The position numbers were made by a program, and so were the translations under genes. A stretch of DNA of 64,000 nt from JAEUOS01 sp965279115 (GTDB lineage Bacteria; Pseudomonadota; Gammaproteobacteria; Burkholderiales; JAEUOS01), in assembly GCA_965279115.1 (NCBI GenBank), contig OZ257137.1, forward strand, positions 5,704,001-5,768,000, in the 5' to 3' direction. Positions within the stretch are counted from its first letter, which is position 1; every line of letters begins with the position of its first letter. Shown here one piece after another: positions 17,716-27,046 of this stretch. Below the pieces are notes generated by a model. The model ran no database searches and had not been told where the DNA came from. It saw only the letters and a program-made list of their open reading frames with translations.

Positions 17716-17736
17716 GCCTCCGCCAGGGGCAATTTC

Positions 17737-18360
17737 CTAGGAAGGTCCGGCCAATACCGCGCCGGCGGGCTCCGGGCGCAGGGAATGACGCCGGAAAATG
17801 CCCGTCACCATTCGCCACAGGCGGGCGATCAGCCAGACGGCGACCACGAACGCAAGCGCCAGTGTGACCAGGAAAGCCGCCGGGTAGGCGAACGCCAGCC
17901 AAAGCGCTCCGGCCACACCGATATCCTCGCCGAAGGAGGCGGCCCAGTTCGAAAACGGCTCGGGCGACGTATTGATCAAGGCGCGGGTGCCGGCCTTGGC
18001 GAAGTGCGACGTGCCGGCCAGGGTGCCGCCGGCCAACCCGGCGGCAAGAATCAGGGCCGGATCGGTATCCACGCCCAGGCTGGCCGCTGCGAGCAGGGCG
18101 CCGGCCGGCACGCGGATGAAGGTATGGATGGCGTCCCAGAGGGAGTCGACGCCCGGGACCTTGTCGGCGAGGAACTCCACCACGAACAGCACGCCCGCCA
18201 CCGAGAGCACCAGGGGATGCGTGAGCGTGCCAAGGTGCCCGGGCAGGGTGATCATGCCGATGCGCGCCAGCAAGCCGGCGAAAAACACCACGGCGTACAG
18301 GCGCATGCCGCTTGCCCAGGCGAGCCCCGAGCCGACGGCAATGGTGTGGAGGGTGTCCAT
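17737..18360 (-). CDS. DUF4126 family membrane protein
   Basis: 207 residues from ATG 18360. It has at least five hydrophobic segments, a glycine-rich middle (AAGLAGGTLAGTSHFAKAGTR) and the motif NTSPEPFSNW typical of DUF4126. The family has no assigned biochemical role. It converges with the PilZ-type gene (21 bp apart) and is divergent from the permease at 18447, so the two share an 86-bp promoter region. Confidence 0.85.
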   Translation of the reverse strand: MDTLHTIAVGSGLAWASGMRLYAVVFFAGLLARIGMITLPGHLGTLTHPLVLSVAGVLFVVEFLADKVPGVDSLWDAIHTFIRVPAGALLAAASLGVDTDPALILAAGLAGGTLAGTSHFAKAGTRALINTSPEPFSNWAASFGEDIGVAGALWLAFAYPAAFLVTLALAFVVAVWLIARLWRMVTGIFRRHSLRPEPAGAVLAGPS

Positions 18361-18446
18361 GTGCGAACGATTATATGCTTCCGGCGATCGTCGGGGATCC
18401 CGGCATGTCAAGCGGCCCCGGCCGGATAATCGGGGATAATCGCAGG

Positions 18447-20939
18447 ATGCGAACGCTGCTTCTTGCCCTGCGCATGTTTGCGCGCGATGCGCGCGCCGGT
18501 GAACTGCGCCTGCTGCTCGTGGCGCTGTCGATCGCCGTGGCCAGCGTCACGTCGGTGGGCTTTTTCGCCGATCGCATCGGACGCGCCTTGAGCCAGGAAT
18601 CGCATCAGTTGATCGGTGCCGACTTCGTGCTCTCCGGCGACCGCCCCCTGCCGGCCGAATTTGCCGACGAGGCGCGCCGGCGCGGGCTGATGGTCGCGCA
18701 GGCCATGAACTTCCCCAGCATGGCGAGCCTGGGAGAGCAGGCCCAGCTATCCGGGTTCAAGGCAGTGGGCGCCGGATATCCATTGCGCGGCAGCCTGCGC
18801 ATCGCGCCCGACCGCAACCAGCCGGATGCGCGGACCCGCAACATCCCGGCGCGCGGCAGCGTATGGCTCGATGAACAACTCGCCGGCAGCCTGGCGGCGA
18901 AGCCCGGTGACATGATCGGCGTGGGCGACATCAAACTGCGCTTCGACCAGGTGGTGACGCTGGAGCCCGATCGTGGCGCCAGTTTCTTCGCGGTCGCCCC
19001 GCGCCTGATGCTGAATCTGGAAGATGTTCCCGTCACCGGACTGGTGCAGGTCGGCTCGCGGGTGACCTATCGCCTGCTGGTCGCCGGGGATGAGAAGCCG
19101 GTCGCCGCGTACACCGACTGGGCGCGCCCGAAAGTCGGCCGCGGGCAGTGGATCGAGGAGGTTTCCAACGCCCGCCCTGAAGTCCGGGCGACGGTGGCGC
19201 GCGCGCAGCAATTCCTCGGCCTGGTGGCCTTGCTGGCGGTGATTCTTGCCGCGGTGTCGATCGCGCTGGCCGCGCGCCGCTTCATGCAGCGCCATCTCGA
19301 CGGCTGCGCCGTGCTGCGCTCCATGGGCGCTTCTCAAACCACGCTGTTGTCGCTGTTCCTGGTGGAGTTCATACTGCTGGGCGTGATCGGCTCCGCGCTG
19401 GGTACCGCGCTGGGCTATGGCACCCATGCCCTCCTGGTGCAGTTGCTCGGCTACCTGGTGGCCACGCAGTTGCCCGCGCCGACCTGGTTGCCCGCAGTGC
19501 AGGGTTTTGCCACAGGGACCCTGCTGCTGCTTGGCTTCGCATTGCCGCCCCTGATACAGCTGGCCGGTGTGCCGCCGATCCGCGTGATCCGGCGCGAGGT
19601 CGGCGAGCCGCGCCCGGCGACCCTCATGGCCTATGCACTCGGCGGCGGCGTGCTGGTGCTGCTGGTGCTCTGGCAGGCGCGCGATCTCAAGCTCGGCGCG
19701 ATCGCCGCCGGCGGGTTCGCCGTCGCCCTGGGCGCCTCCGCAATGCTGACCTATGGCGCACTGCGGCTGTTGGCCAGGTTGCGCGGCGAGGCCGGCTTTT
19801 CCTGGCGTTACGGCGTGGCCGCGATGCGCCGCCGCAGCATCGCCACCGTCACGCAGGTGGTGGCGCTGTCACTGGGGCTGGCGGCGCTCCTGATGCTGAC
19901 GGTCACACGGGGCGATCTGGTCAACCAGTGGCAGGCGCGCTTGCCGCCCGACGCCCCGAACCGTTTCGTGATCAACCTGCAGCCCGACCAGCGGACCGCG
20001 TTCTACGAGGCCTTCGCGGCCGCGGGCATGGCCCGTCCGGAAGCCTACCCGATGATTCGCGGGCGCCTGCTTGCGGTCAACGGCAAGCCGGTCGGGCCGG
20101 AAGCGTTTAAGGAAGACCGCGCCAAGCGCCTGGTGGACCGGGAGTTCAATCTCTCGTACATGAGCGTGCTTCCCGGCCACAACCGTGTTTCCGCCGGACG
20201 CTGGTTCGACGCCGCCAACCCGGCCGCGGCCGAATTGTCGGTGGAAGACGGCATCATGAAAACGCTCGGCCTGGCGATGGGCGATGTCCTCACCTACGAG
20301 GTGGCCGGTCGCAAATTCGAGGCGCCCATCACCAGCGTGCGCAAGCTCGACTGGGACTCGATGCGGGCCAATTTCTTCGTCATCGCGTCGCCCGCCTTGC
20401 TGCAGGAGTTTCCGCAAACCTACATGACGGCGTTTCACCTTCCGGCTTCACGCGCGGACCTGCCGGCCAAGCTGGTGGCGCGCATGCCCAACCTCACCGT
20501 GGTGGACATCGAAGCCCTGATCAGGCAGGTCAGGAGCGTGATCGACCAGGTGGTCGCGGCGGTGCAGTTCATCTTCATTTTCGCGCTCGCCGCCGGCCTC
20601 ACCGTGCTCTATGCCGCACTGACGGCTAGCCAGGATGAGCGCGTGCGAGAAGCCGGCATCATGCGCGCGCTGGGTGCGTCGTCGACCCAGCTCAGGCGCG
20701 CGCAGTGGGCCGAATTCATGGTGACCGGGGCATTGGCCGGGTTGTTCGCCGCTTCGATCGCTTTCGGCGTCGGTGCCGCGGTCAGCGAGTTCGTCCTCAA
20801 CCTGCCGATGACATTCAACCCCTGGTTGTGGGTGGCGGGCATGGGCAGCGGTGCCGTTTGCGCCATGGCCGGTGGCATCTTCGCCCTGTCCGGTGTCCTC
20901 AAGCGCTCGCCGGTTTCGACACTGCGCGAATTCGCGTAA
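18447..20939 (+). CDS. FtsX/YbbP-like ABC transporter permease
   Basis: 830 residues from ATG 18447, behind GCAGG. It has an N-terminal membrane segment, a large periplasmic domain (about 50-250), three membrane segments (about 270-400), a further helix block (about 435-520), a second periplasmic domain, and three C-terminal membrane segments ending in an FtsX domain (QDERVREAGIMRALGASSTQLRR). This is the two-module YbbP/MacB-like permease layout. An ATPase partner (YbbA type) is expected but is not next to it. The downstream globin follows by 14 bases. Substrate export, possibly lipid or hydrophobic peptide, is inference. Confidence 0.85.
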   Translation: MRTLLLALRMFARDARAGELRLLLVALSIAVASVTSVGFFADRIGRALSQESHQLIGADFVLSGDRPLPAEFADEARRRGLMVAQAMNFPSMASLGEQAQLSGFKAVGAGYPLRGSLRIAPDRNQPDARTRNIPARGSVWLDEQLAGSLAAKPGDMIGVGDIKLRFDQVVTLEPDRGASFFAVAPRLMLNLEDVPVTGLVQVGSRVTYRLLVAGDEKPVAAYTDWARPKVGRGQWIEEVSNARPEVRATVARAQQFLGLVALLAVILAAVSIALAARRFMQRHLDGCAVLRSMGASQTTLLSLFLVEFILLGVIGSALGTALGYGTHALLVQLLGYLVATQLPAPTWLPAVQGFATGTLLLLGFALPPLIQLAGVPPIRVIRREVGEPRPATLMAYALGGGVLVLLVLWQARDLKLGAIAAGGFAVALGASAMLTYGALRLLARLRGEAGFSWRYGVAAMRRRSIATVTQVVALSLGLAALLMLTVTRGDLVNQWQARLPPDAPNRFVINLQPDQRTAFYEAFAAAGMARPEAYPMIRGRLLAVNGKPVGPEAFKEDRAKRLVDREFNLSYMSVLPGHNRVSAGRWFDAANPAAAELSVEDGIMKTLGLAMGDVLTYEVAGRKFEAPITSVRKLDWDSMRANFFVIASPALLQEFPQTYMTAFHLPASRADLPAKLVARMPNLTVVDIEALIRQVRSVIDQVVAAVQFIFIFALAAGLTVLYAALTASQDERVREAGIMRALGASSTQLRRAQWAEFMVTGALAGLFAASIAFGVGAAVSEFVLNLPMTFNPWLWVAGMGSGAVCAMAGGIFALSGVLKRSPVSTLREFA

Positions 20940-20953
20940 GCAATTTTCCGGAA

Positions 20954-21364
20954 ATGAGCGAAGAAAACCAGTCGCAGCAGGAAGGGCCGACGCCCTTCGA
21001 GATCATGGGTGGCCAGGACAAGGTGTACGCTCTGGTGGACCGCTTCTACGACCTGATGAACGAAGCGCCCGAGTATTACGCGCTGCGCAGGATGCATCCG
21101 CCGTCTCTGGACGGTTCGCGCGACAAGCTGAAATGGTTCCTTTCCGGCTGGCTGGGCGGGCCGCCGGTCTACTTCGAGAAGGTCGGGCATCCGATGCTGC
21201 GGGCACGGCACCTGCCTTACGCGATCGGCAGGGAGGAGCGCGACCAGTGGCTCGCCTGCATGTACTCCGCCATGGAGGACGTCAACGTGCCGGAGGTTCT
21301 CAGGAAAGGCCTGCAGGAAGCCTTCCTGAACACCGCCGACTGGATGCGCAACAAGGAAGGCTGA
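20954..21364 (+). CDS. group II truncated haemoglobin
   Basis: 136 residues. PTPFEIMGGQDKVYALVDRFYDLM is the typical 2-on-2 globin opening. GHPMLRARHLPYAIG holds the proximal His, and W in RDQWLACM is the group II G8 Trp. Such globins bind O2 or NO and are linked to nitrosative or oxidative stress protection. The gene lies between the permease and rmuC, and its stop shares one base with the rmuC start (TGATG), so it is cotranscribed with rmuC. Confidence 0.92.
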   Translation: MSEENQSQQEGPTPFEIMGGQDKVYALVDRFYDLMNEAPEYYALRRMHPPSLDGSRDKLKWFLSGWLGGPPVYFEKVGHPMLRARHLPYAIGREERDQWLACMYSAMEDVNVPEVLRKGLQEAFLNTADWMRNKEG

Positions 21365-22818
21365 TGGAACTCTTCCTGCTTGCCTCCGGTGCCGCCTGCG
21401 CCCTGGTGGCCGCACTGTTTGCCGTGCTCGCCTGGCGGCGCGCCGGTGCGGACCGCCAGGATGCCTCGTTCGAGCGCTTCAATCGTGTCGACGCCGCGAA
21501 CGAACGCCTGGAGCGCGAATTGCGCAACGAGGTGCGTGAGGCTTCGCTGGCCGCGCGCCAGGAGTTGTCGCAGAGCGTGGCTCAGTTCCAGCAGGTGGTG
21601 GGACAGCAGATGTCCTCGATCGCCACGGTCCAGAACAACCAGATCGACGGCTTCGCGCAGCAACTCGCCAAGCTGACCGAAGCCAACGAGATGCGGCTTG
21701 TGGCGTTGCAGAAGGCGGTGGACGAACGCATGCAGAGTTTCGCCGTGGATGCGCGCGCCGGGCGGGAGGAGAATGCCGGCACGCTGGTCCGCTTTGGCGA
21801 CGGCTTGAACCAGCAGCTCGCCGCGCGCCTGGCCGAGGTGCGCGCCACGCTTGAGGCGCGCCTGAAGGACATCGAGACGCAAAACGCCACCAAGCTCGAC
21901 GAGATGCGCAAGACCGTCGACGAAAAGCTGCATGCGACGCTCGAGCAGCGTCTTGGTGAATCGTTCAAGCTGGTGTCGGACCGGCTCGACGCGGTGCACA
22001 AGGGCCTGGGCGAGATGCAGACCCTGGCCATCGGCGTCGGCGACCTCAAACGCGTGCTGACCAACGTGAAAGCCCGCGGCACCTGGGGCGAGGTCCAGCT
22101 GGGCGCGTTGCTGGAGCAGACCCTCACGCCGGACCAATACGCCACCAATGTGGCCACCATTCCCCGCAGCAGCGAGCGGGTGGAGTATGCGATCCGCCTG
22201 CCGGGGCGGGAAGGCGAGTCGCAGGTCTGGTTGCCGATCGATTCCAAGTTTCCGGTCGAGGACTACGAGCGCATCGTCGCCGCCCAGGAGGCCGCCGATG
22301 TGGTGGCGCTCGAAGAGGCCTCCCGGGCGCTCGAAGCGCGCATCAAGGGCGAGGCGCGTTCCATCCGCGACAAATATGTGGCGCCGCCGCATACCACCGA
22401 CTTTGCCATCCTGTTCCTGCCCACCGAAGGCCTGTATGCCGAGGTGTTGCGCCGCCCGGGGTTGTCGGACTGGCTGCAACGCGAATGCCGTGTCACCGTA
22501 TCCGGGCCGACCACCCTGACGGCCTTGCTCAATTCGCTGCAGATGGGATTCCGTACCCTGGCCATCGAAAAGCGTTCCAGCGAGGTGTGGCAGGTGCTGG
22601 GCGCGGTGAAGACCGAGTTCCACAAGTTCGGCGATGTGCTGTCGAAGACCAAGTCCCAGCTCCAGGCGGTGGCCAATTCCATCGACGCGGCCGAAACGCG
22701 CACCCGCCAGATGGAAAGGAAGCTCAAGGACGTGGAGGCCTTGCCCGAGGCGGGCGCGGCCAGGCTGCTCGGCAATCCGGTGACCGAAGACTCGGCCGCT
22801 CCTTCCACGCCGGCCTGA
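21364..22818 (+). CDS. rmuC: RmuC family DNA recombination protein
   Basis: 484 residues. An N-terminal membrane anchor (about 3-24) is followed by a long coiled coil (about 40-210). The RmuC nuclease-like core comes next, with RGTWGEVQLGALLEQ, WLPIDSKFPVEDYERI and FLPTEGLYAEVL, all hallmark stretches. RmuC limits inversion at short inverted repeats and has a PD-(D/E)xK-type fold. Translation is coupled to the globin. The NYN-domain gene follows 39 bases on. Confidence 0.95.
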   Translation: MELFLLASGAACALVAALFAVLAWRRAGADRQDASFERFNRVDAANERLERELRNEVREASLAARQELSQSVAQFQQVVGQQMSSIATVQNNQIDGFAQQLAKLTEANEMRLVALQKAVDERMQSFAVDARAGREENAGTLVRFGDGLNQQLAARLAEVRATLEARLKDIETQNATKLDEMRKTVDEKLHATLEQRLGESFKLVSDRLDAVHKGLGEMQTLAIGVGDLKRVLTNVKARGTWGEVQLGALLEQTLTPDQYATNVATIPRSSERVEYAIRLPGREGESQVWLPIDSKFPVEDYERIVAAQEAADVVALEEASRALEARIKGEARSIRDKYVAPPHTTDFAILFLPTEGLYAEVLRRPGLSDWLQRECRVTVSGPTTLTALLNSLQMGFRTLAIEKRSSEVWQVLGAVKTEFHKFGDVLSKTKSQLQAVANSIDAAETRTRQMERKLKDVEALPEAGAARLLGNPVTEDSAAPSTPA

Positions 22819-22857
22819 TCAGCAGGCGCGACTTACCAACCCCAAGGTGGAATACGC

Positions 22858-23712
22858 ATGGCAACCCAACCCGAAATCAACAACATGGCGCTGTTTTGCG
22901 ACTTCGAGAACGTCGCGCTGGGCGTGCGCGATGCGAAGTACGCGAAATTCGATATCGCCCGCGTCCTGGAGCGCCTGCTTCTCAAGGGCAGCATCGTGGT
23001 CAAGAAGGCCTACTGCGACTGGGAACGCTACAAGGAGTTCAAGGCGTCCATGCACGAGGCGGCATTCGAACTGATCGAGATTCCGCATGTGCGCCAGTCA
23101 GGCAAGAACTCGGCGGACATCCGCATGGTGGTCGACGCGCTCGACCTTTGCTATACCAAGGCGCATGTGGACACCTTCGTCATCCTGTCCGGCGATTCGG
23201 ACTTCTCGCCGCTGGTGTCCAAATTGCGCGAGAACAACAAGGTGGTGATCGGCGTCGGTGTCAAGAACTCGACCTCGGACCTGCTGATCGCCAATTGCGA
23301 CGAATTCATCTACTACGACGACCTGGTGCGCGAGGAGGAGGCCAAGCGCAACCGTGCGGCGCGCAAGTCACCCGCCAAGGGCGTCGCCGGCACGCAAGGT
23401 GGCGCCAGGAAGCCGGCCCAGAAGGCGCCTGACCCGGACGCCGGGCCTGATGACAAGCGCCAGGAGGCGCTCGACCTGGTGGTCGAGACCGTGGAGGCGC
23501 TGGTGGCCGAGCGCGGCGCCGGCGACAAGATCTGGGGGTCGATGATCAAGCAGACCCTCAAGCGGCGCCGCCCCGGCTTCAACGAAAGCTACTACGGGTA
23601 TCGCGCGTTCAGCGACCTGCTCGCGGAGGCGCAGGCCAACAACCTGATCAGCCTGTCGCTGGATGAAAAGTCCGGCGGTTACACGGTGCAACTGGTGCCG
23701 GATTCCCGTTGA
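22858..23712 (+). CDS. NYN-domain (LabA/PIN-like) protein with OST-HTH domain
   Basis: 284 residues. The N-terminal NYN domain (about 8-155) has FCDFENVA, NSADIRMVVDAL and SGDSDFSPLV, whose Asp residues form the PIN-like metal site of a putative RNase. A charged, Ala/Lys-rich linker (about 165-205) leads to a C-terminal OST-HTH/LOTUS-type module (about 207-280, ending in the YYGYRAFSDLL and GGYTVQL region). Such proteins are thought to act on RNA. It follows rmuC and probably shares its transcript. Confidence 0.88.
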   Translation: MATQPEINNMALFCDFENVALGVRDAKYAKFDIARVLERLLLKGSIVVKKAYCDWERYKEFKASMHEAAFELIEIPHVRQSGKNSADIRMVVDALDLCYTKAHVDTFVILSGDSDFSPLVSKLRENNKVVIGVGVKNSTSDLLIANCDEFIYYDDLVREEEAKRNRAARKSPAKGVAGTQGGARKPAQKAPDPDAGPDDKRQEALDLVVETVEALVAERGAGDKIWGSMIKQTLKRRRPGFNESYYGYRAFSDLLAEAQANNLISLSLDEKSGGYTVQLVPDSR

Positions 23713-23770
23713 GATTTTGAGCCGGCAGGGGATGCCAAGGGGCCGTGCGCGGCCGGTTCTGGCAAGCCGG

Positions 23771-23786
23771 GAGTATGGGTATACTC
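23771..23786. promoter_or_regulatory. inverted repeat overlapping a -10-like box, upstream of histidine kinase
   Basis: GAGTAT at 23771-23776 and ATACTC at 23781-23786 form a perfect 6-bp inverted repeat with a 4-base spacer. The right half overlaps TATACT (23780-23785), a possible -10. The -35 is weak. This looks like an operator over a promoter for the kinase gene starting at 23892. Confidence 0.4.
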
Positions 23787-23891
23787 GGTCGCTTGTCCGC
23801 GCTTCGGGGGGCTTCATGGCGCGGCGGGCCGCAGTACGAAATACCGGGGTAGACGCGCGGGATCGGGACCGTGCAGGACGGGGAGGGGCGA

Positions 23892-25568
23892 ATGGCAGAG
23901 GCATCCGGGGTTGGTGCGGTCGACGGCAGCGTGGCGTATGTATCGCAGCTGCACGAAGTGTATCGGCTCAGCGACGCCCTGCATCGCACTTCGACCCTCG
24001 ATGCATTCTGCGAACTGGCGGTTGACGGCGTCCTGAAGGCTACCGGTGCGTCGCGGGCGGCCATCCTGTTGCTCGACGCCGCGAACGTCATGCGCTTCCG
24101 GGCATGGCGCGGCCTCAGCGACGGCTACCGTGCAGCGGTGGAGGGCCACAATCCCTGGCGCCTGGATGACCGCGACCCGCTGCCCGTCCTGGTGCCGGAT
24201 GTGCGGGTCGAGCCGTCGCTGGAACGCCTGCTCGCGGTCGTGCGCGGCGAAGGCATCGGGGCACTCGCGTTTGTGCCCATCACCTGCGACGGGGTGCTGG
24301 CCGGCAAGTTCATGATCTACCATGATGCGGCACATGTTTTCGGTGCCGCCGAAGTGGAAATCGCCTGCGCTGTGGCGCATCATGTCGGCTTTGCGCTGGA
24401 ACGCAAGCAGGCCGAGAACCGGCTGCGCGACGAGCGCCAGCTGTTTGTCGATGGGCCGGTGGTGGTGTTCAAGTGGCGCGCCGGGCATGGCTGGCCGATT
24501 GAATTCGTCTCGGCCAATGTGGCCGTCCTCACCGGCCACAGCCAGGACGACTGGCTTTCTGGTAAGGTCGGTTTCAAGTCGCTGATCCATCCGGACGATG
24601 TCGCCCGGGTCCGTGAGGACGTGTGGCGCCACAACCTCGAAGGTGTCGAGCATTTCGGGCAGGAGTACCGCATCGTCCGCGCCGACGGCGATGTCCGCTG
24701 GGTGCGCGATTTCACCCGTGCGATCCGCGATGAGAGCGGTACGACTACCCACTTCCACGGCTACCTGCAGGACGTCACCGGGCTCAAGGCCGCCGAGGAC
24801 AAGCTGCGCGACCTCACCACGACGCTGGAGACGCGCGTGGCCGAGCGCACATCCGCGCTGCAGGAGGCCTGCCGCGAGCTCGAAGCCTTCACCTATTCGG
24901 TGTCGCACGACCTGCGCGCCCCCTTGCGCTCGATCGACAGTTTCGCCGCCTTGCTGCGCGAGTCGGCCGGAGCCGGCCTCGACGCCGAGTCCGACGCGAT
25001 GTTCGGCAAGATCCGCGCGGCCACCCAGCGCATGACCCTGCTGATCGACGACCTGCTGGCGCTTTCGCGCATCTCGCAACAGTCGATCGTGCGCAGGCGG
25101 GTCGATATCACGGAAATGGCAAACGAGGTGGCGCGCGCCTTGCAGGAGCGCGAGCCGCAGCGCAGCGCCGAATGGGTGATCGAGGCAGGCTTGACGGCGC
25201 AAGCCGATCCTGGCCTGGTGCGCCTCATGCTCGAGAACCTGCTCGGCAACGCATGGAAGTTCACCGGCCGCACCGCCGGTGTACGGATCAGCCTGGCTGC
25301 CCGCCGCGCCGGTGGAATCACGCGCTTCGAAGTGCGTGACAACGGCGCGGGCTTCGACATGCGTTACGTGGCAAACCTCTTCGCGCCGTTCCAGCGCCTG
25401 CATGCGGCCGACCAGTTTCCCGGCTCCGGGATCGGCCTGGCCACGGTATCCCGCATCGTGCGCCGGCATGGTGGCGAAATCGCCGCGCACGCCGCCCCCG
25501 GTCAGGGCGCCTCGTTCGTGTTCACCCTGGAACCCGATCCGGCGCCGGCCGGGCCCGCGTCACGCTGA
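23892..25568 (+). CDS. sensor histidine kinase (GAF-PAS-HisKA-HATPase)
   Basis: 558 residues from ATG 23892, chosen because GGGGAGGGG sits directly before it. Domains in order: GAF (about 18-168), PAS with PAC (about 180-305), a short coiled coil, HisKA with the phosphoacceptor H339 in SVSHDLRAPL, and HATPase with N (LLGNAWKFT), G1 (DNGAGFD) and G2 (GSGIGLATV) boxes. There is no membrane segment, so it senses something in the cytoplasm. No response regulator is adjacent: it is an orphan. Its 3' end overlaps the convergent nickel permease gene by 9 bases. Confidence 0.93.
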   Translation: MAEASGVGAVDGSVAYVSQLHEVYRLSDALHRTSTLDAFCELAVDGVLKATGASRAAILLLDAANVMRFRAWRGLSDGYRAAVEGHNPWRLDDRDPLPVLVPDVRVEPSLERLLAVVRGEGIGALAFVPITCDGVLAGKFMIYHDAAHVFGAAEVEIACAVAHHVGFALERKQAENRLRDERQLFVDGPVVVFKWRAGHGWPIEFVSANVAVLTGHSQDDWLSGKVGFKSLIHPDDVARVREDVWRHNLEGVEHFGQEYRIVRADGDVRWVRDFTRAIRDESGTTTHFHGYLQDVTGLKAAEDKLRDLTTTLETRVAERTSALQEACRELEAFTYSVSHDLRAPLRSIDSFAALLRESAGAGLDAESDAMFGKIRAATQRMTLLIDDLLALSRISQQSIVRRRVDITEMANEVARALQEREPQRSAEWVIEAGLTAQADPGLVRLMLENLLGNAWKFTGRTAGVRISLAARRAGGITRFEVRDNGAGFDMRYVANLFAPFQRLHAADQFPGSGIGLATVSRIVRRHGGEIAAHAAPGQGASFVFTLEPDPAPAGPASR

Positions 25569-26360
25569 CGGCGGCGCCCGCCGCGCTCGCGCCGCGGCGA
25601 ACAGCACGCTGATGAGCACAATGCTGGCGAAACCCAGCATCAGCGCGTGGCGGTCATACCATTCATCGAGCACCGGGTGCGCCAGCCGGGCCAGGCCGGT
25701 TGCCGCCAGGCCCAGGGAAAGCAGTGCGATGGCCCAGGTAATCCTGCGCGACCACGCCTGCCCGGTTCCGCCTATCGTATCGATCACCCGCGCCACCCAC
25801 CAGCCGTTGGCGGTGTCGACCGCCAGCATGCCGATGGTGAAAACGGCGCCGAGCAGCAGGGCGGCACCCCATGCGAACCGGCCGGTCGCGGCCATCGAAA
25901 ACACGGTTGCCTGGGACAGGGTGTCCATGGATATGGCGAACGCGGCGCCGATCATCGAGATGGCGAGCGGGTGCGATACCCGGGTCAGACGCAGAAAAGC
26001 GCCGCCGCGCAAGCCGCGCGGGACGACGGTGGCGCCGGGGGCGGCCAGCAGGGCACGCAGGTTGAGCGCCCCCATGAGTAGCAGGAAACCGATCGAGATG
26101 ACCTGACCGGCTTCCTCGACCCAGGCGGGAATGTGATGCCCGCCAGCGGCCACGGCCAGCAGCGCGGCCACCAGCGTAACCATGGCGCCATGCCCGAGCG
26201 AGAAGAACAGGCCGCACCAGCGCGCCCGGTCCGGGCGCACGCTGGCGTTGAAGCGCGTGATGTTGTCGACCACGATCAGGTGGTCAGGGTCCATGCCGTG
26301 ACGCAGTCCGAGCAGGAATGTGAGTCCTGCCAGCGGCAAGAGTTGCGCGACGTCCGGCAT
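25560..26360 (-). CDS. NiCoT-family nickel/cobalt permease
   Basis: 266 residues and about eight hydrophobic segments. The signature is RHGMDPDH (the HX4DH nickel motif) in the second helix, and FSLGHGAMV is a second conserved segment. It is shorter than HoxN (about 350) and resembles the compact urease-linked permeases. It lies 11 bases after ureG on the same strand, so it is probably the last gene of the urease operon and supplies Ni for the enzyme. Cobalt transport cannot be excluded. Confidence 0.88.
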   Translation of the reverse strand: MPDVAQLLPLAGLTFLLGLRHGMDPDHLIVVDNITRFNASVRPDRARWCGLFFSLGHGAMVTLVAALLAVAAGGHHIPAWVEEAGQVISIGFLLLMGALNLRALLAAPGATVVPRGLRGGAFLRLTRVSHPLAISMIGAAFAISMDTLSQATVFSMAATGRFAWGAALLLGAVFTIGMLAVDTANGWWVARVIDTIGGTGQAWSRRITWAIALLSLGLAATGLARLAHPVLDEWYDRHALMLGFASIVLISVLFAAARARRAPPSA

Positions 26361-26371
26361 GAAGGGCGGGC

Positions 26372-27034
26372 CTAGTGGCGAGCCGCGCGGGCCTCGTCAA
26401 GCAGGCCCTGTGTGCGGATGAATTCGATCACTTCGAGAACCCCGGTGCCGGCACGCAGGTTGGTGAAAATGAACGGCCGGTCGCCACGCTGGCGCCGCGC
26501 GTCGCTTGCCATCACGTCGAGATTGGCGCCCACATGGGGGGCAAGGTCGGTCTTGTTGATGATCAAAAGGTCGGAACGCGTGATGCCGGGCCCGCCCTTG
26601 CGCGGAATTTTCTCGCCGCCGGCCACATCAATCACATAGAGCGTCAGGTCGGACAGTTCAGGACTGAAGGTGGCCGCCAGGTTGTCGCCGCCGGATTCGA
26701 GCAGGATCAGGTCGAGGTCGGGGAAATCCGCCTGCATGCGCGCGATCGCCTCCAGGTTGATCGAGGCGTCCTCGCGTATCGCAGTGTGCGGGCAGCCGCC
26801 GGTTTCCACACCCATGATGCGCTCGGGTGGCAGCGCGCCGGCGCGCAGGAGGATTTCCATGTCCTCCTTGGTGTAGATGTCGTTGGTGATGACCCCCATG
26901 TCATAACGGTCGCGCATGCCCTTGCATAGCATTTCGCACAGCGCGGTCTTGCCGGAGCCGACCGGGCCGCCTATGCCGACGCGCAGGGCTTGATGCAGCG
27001 GGTCGGCGGGGCGGGGCGGGTGTGGAGCGTTCAT
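26372..27034 (-). CDS. ureG: urease accessory GTPase UreG
   Basis: 220 residues. The P-loop GGPVGSGKTA, the Cys-Pro-His nickel site (ETGGCPHTAIRED), ESGGDNLAATFSPEL and the guanine-specificity INKTDL are all present. UreG hydrolyses GTP while delivering nickel to the apo-urease in the UreDFG complex. It sits downstream of ureF by 12 bases in ureABCEFG. UreD, the third partner, is encoded 12 kb away at 39411. Confidence 0.97.
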   Translation of the reverse strand: MNAPHPPRPADPLHQALRVGIGGPVGSGKTALCEMLCKGMRDRYDMGVITNDIYTKEDMEILLRAGALPPERIMGVETGGCPHTAIREDASINLEAIARMQADFPDLDLILLESGGDNLAATFSPELSDLTLYVIDVAGGEKIPRKGGPGITRSDLLIINKTDLAPHVGANLDVMASDARRQRGDRPFIFTNLRAGTGVLEVIEFIRTQGLLDEARAARH

Positions 27035-27046
27035 GGCGTTTCCAGT

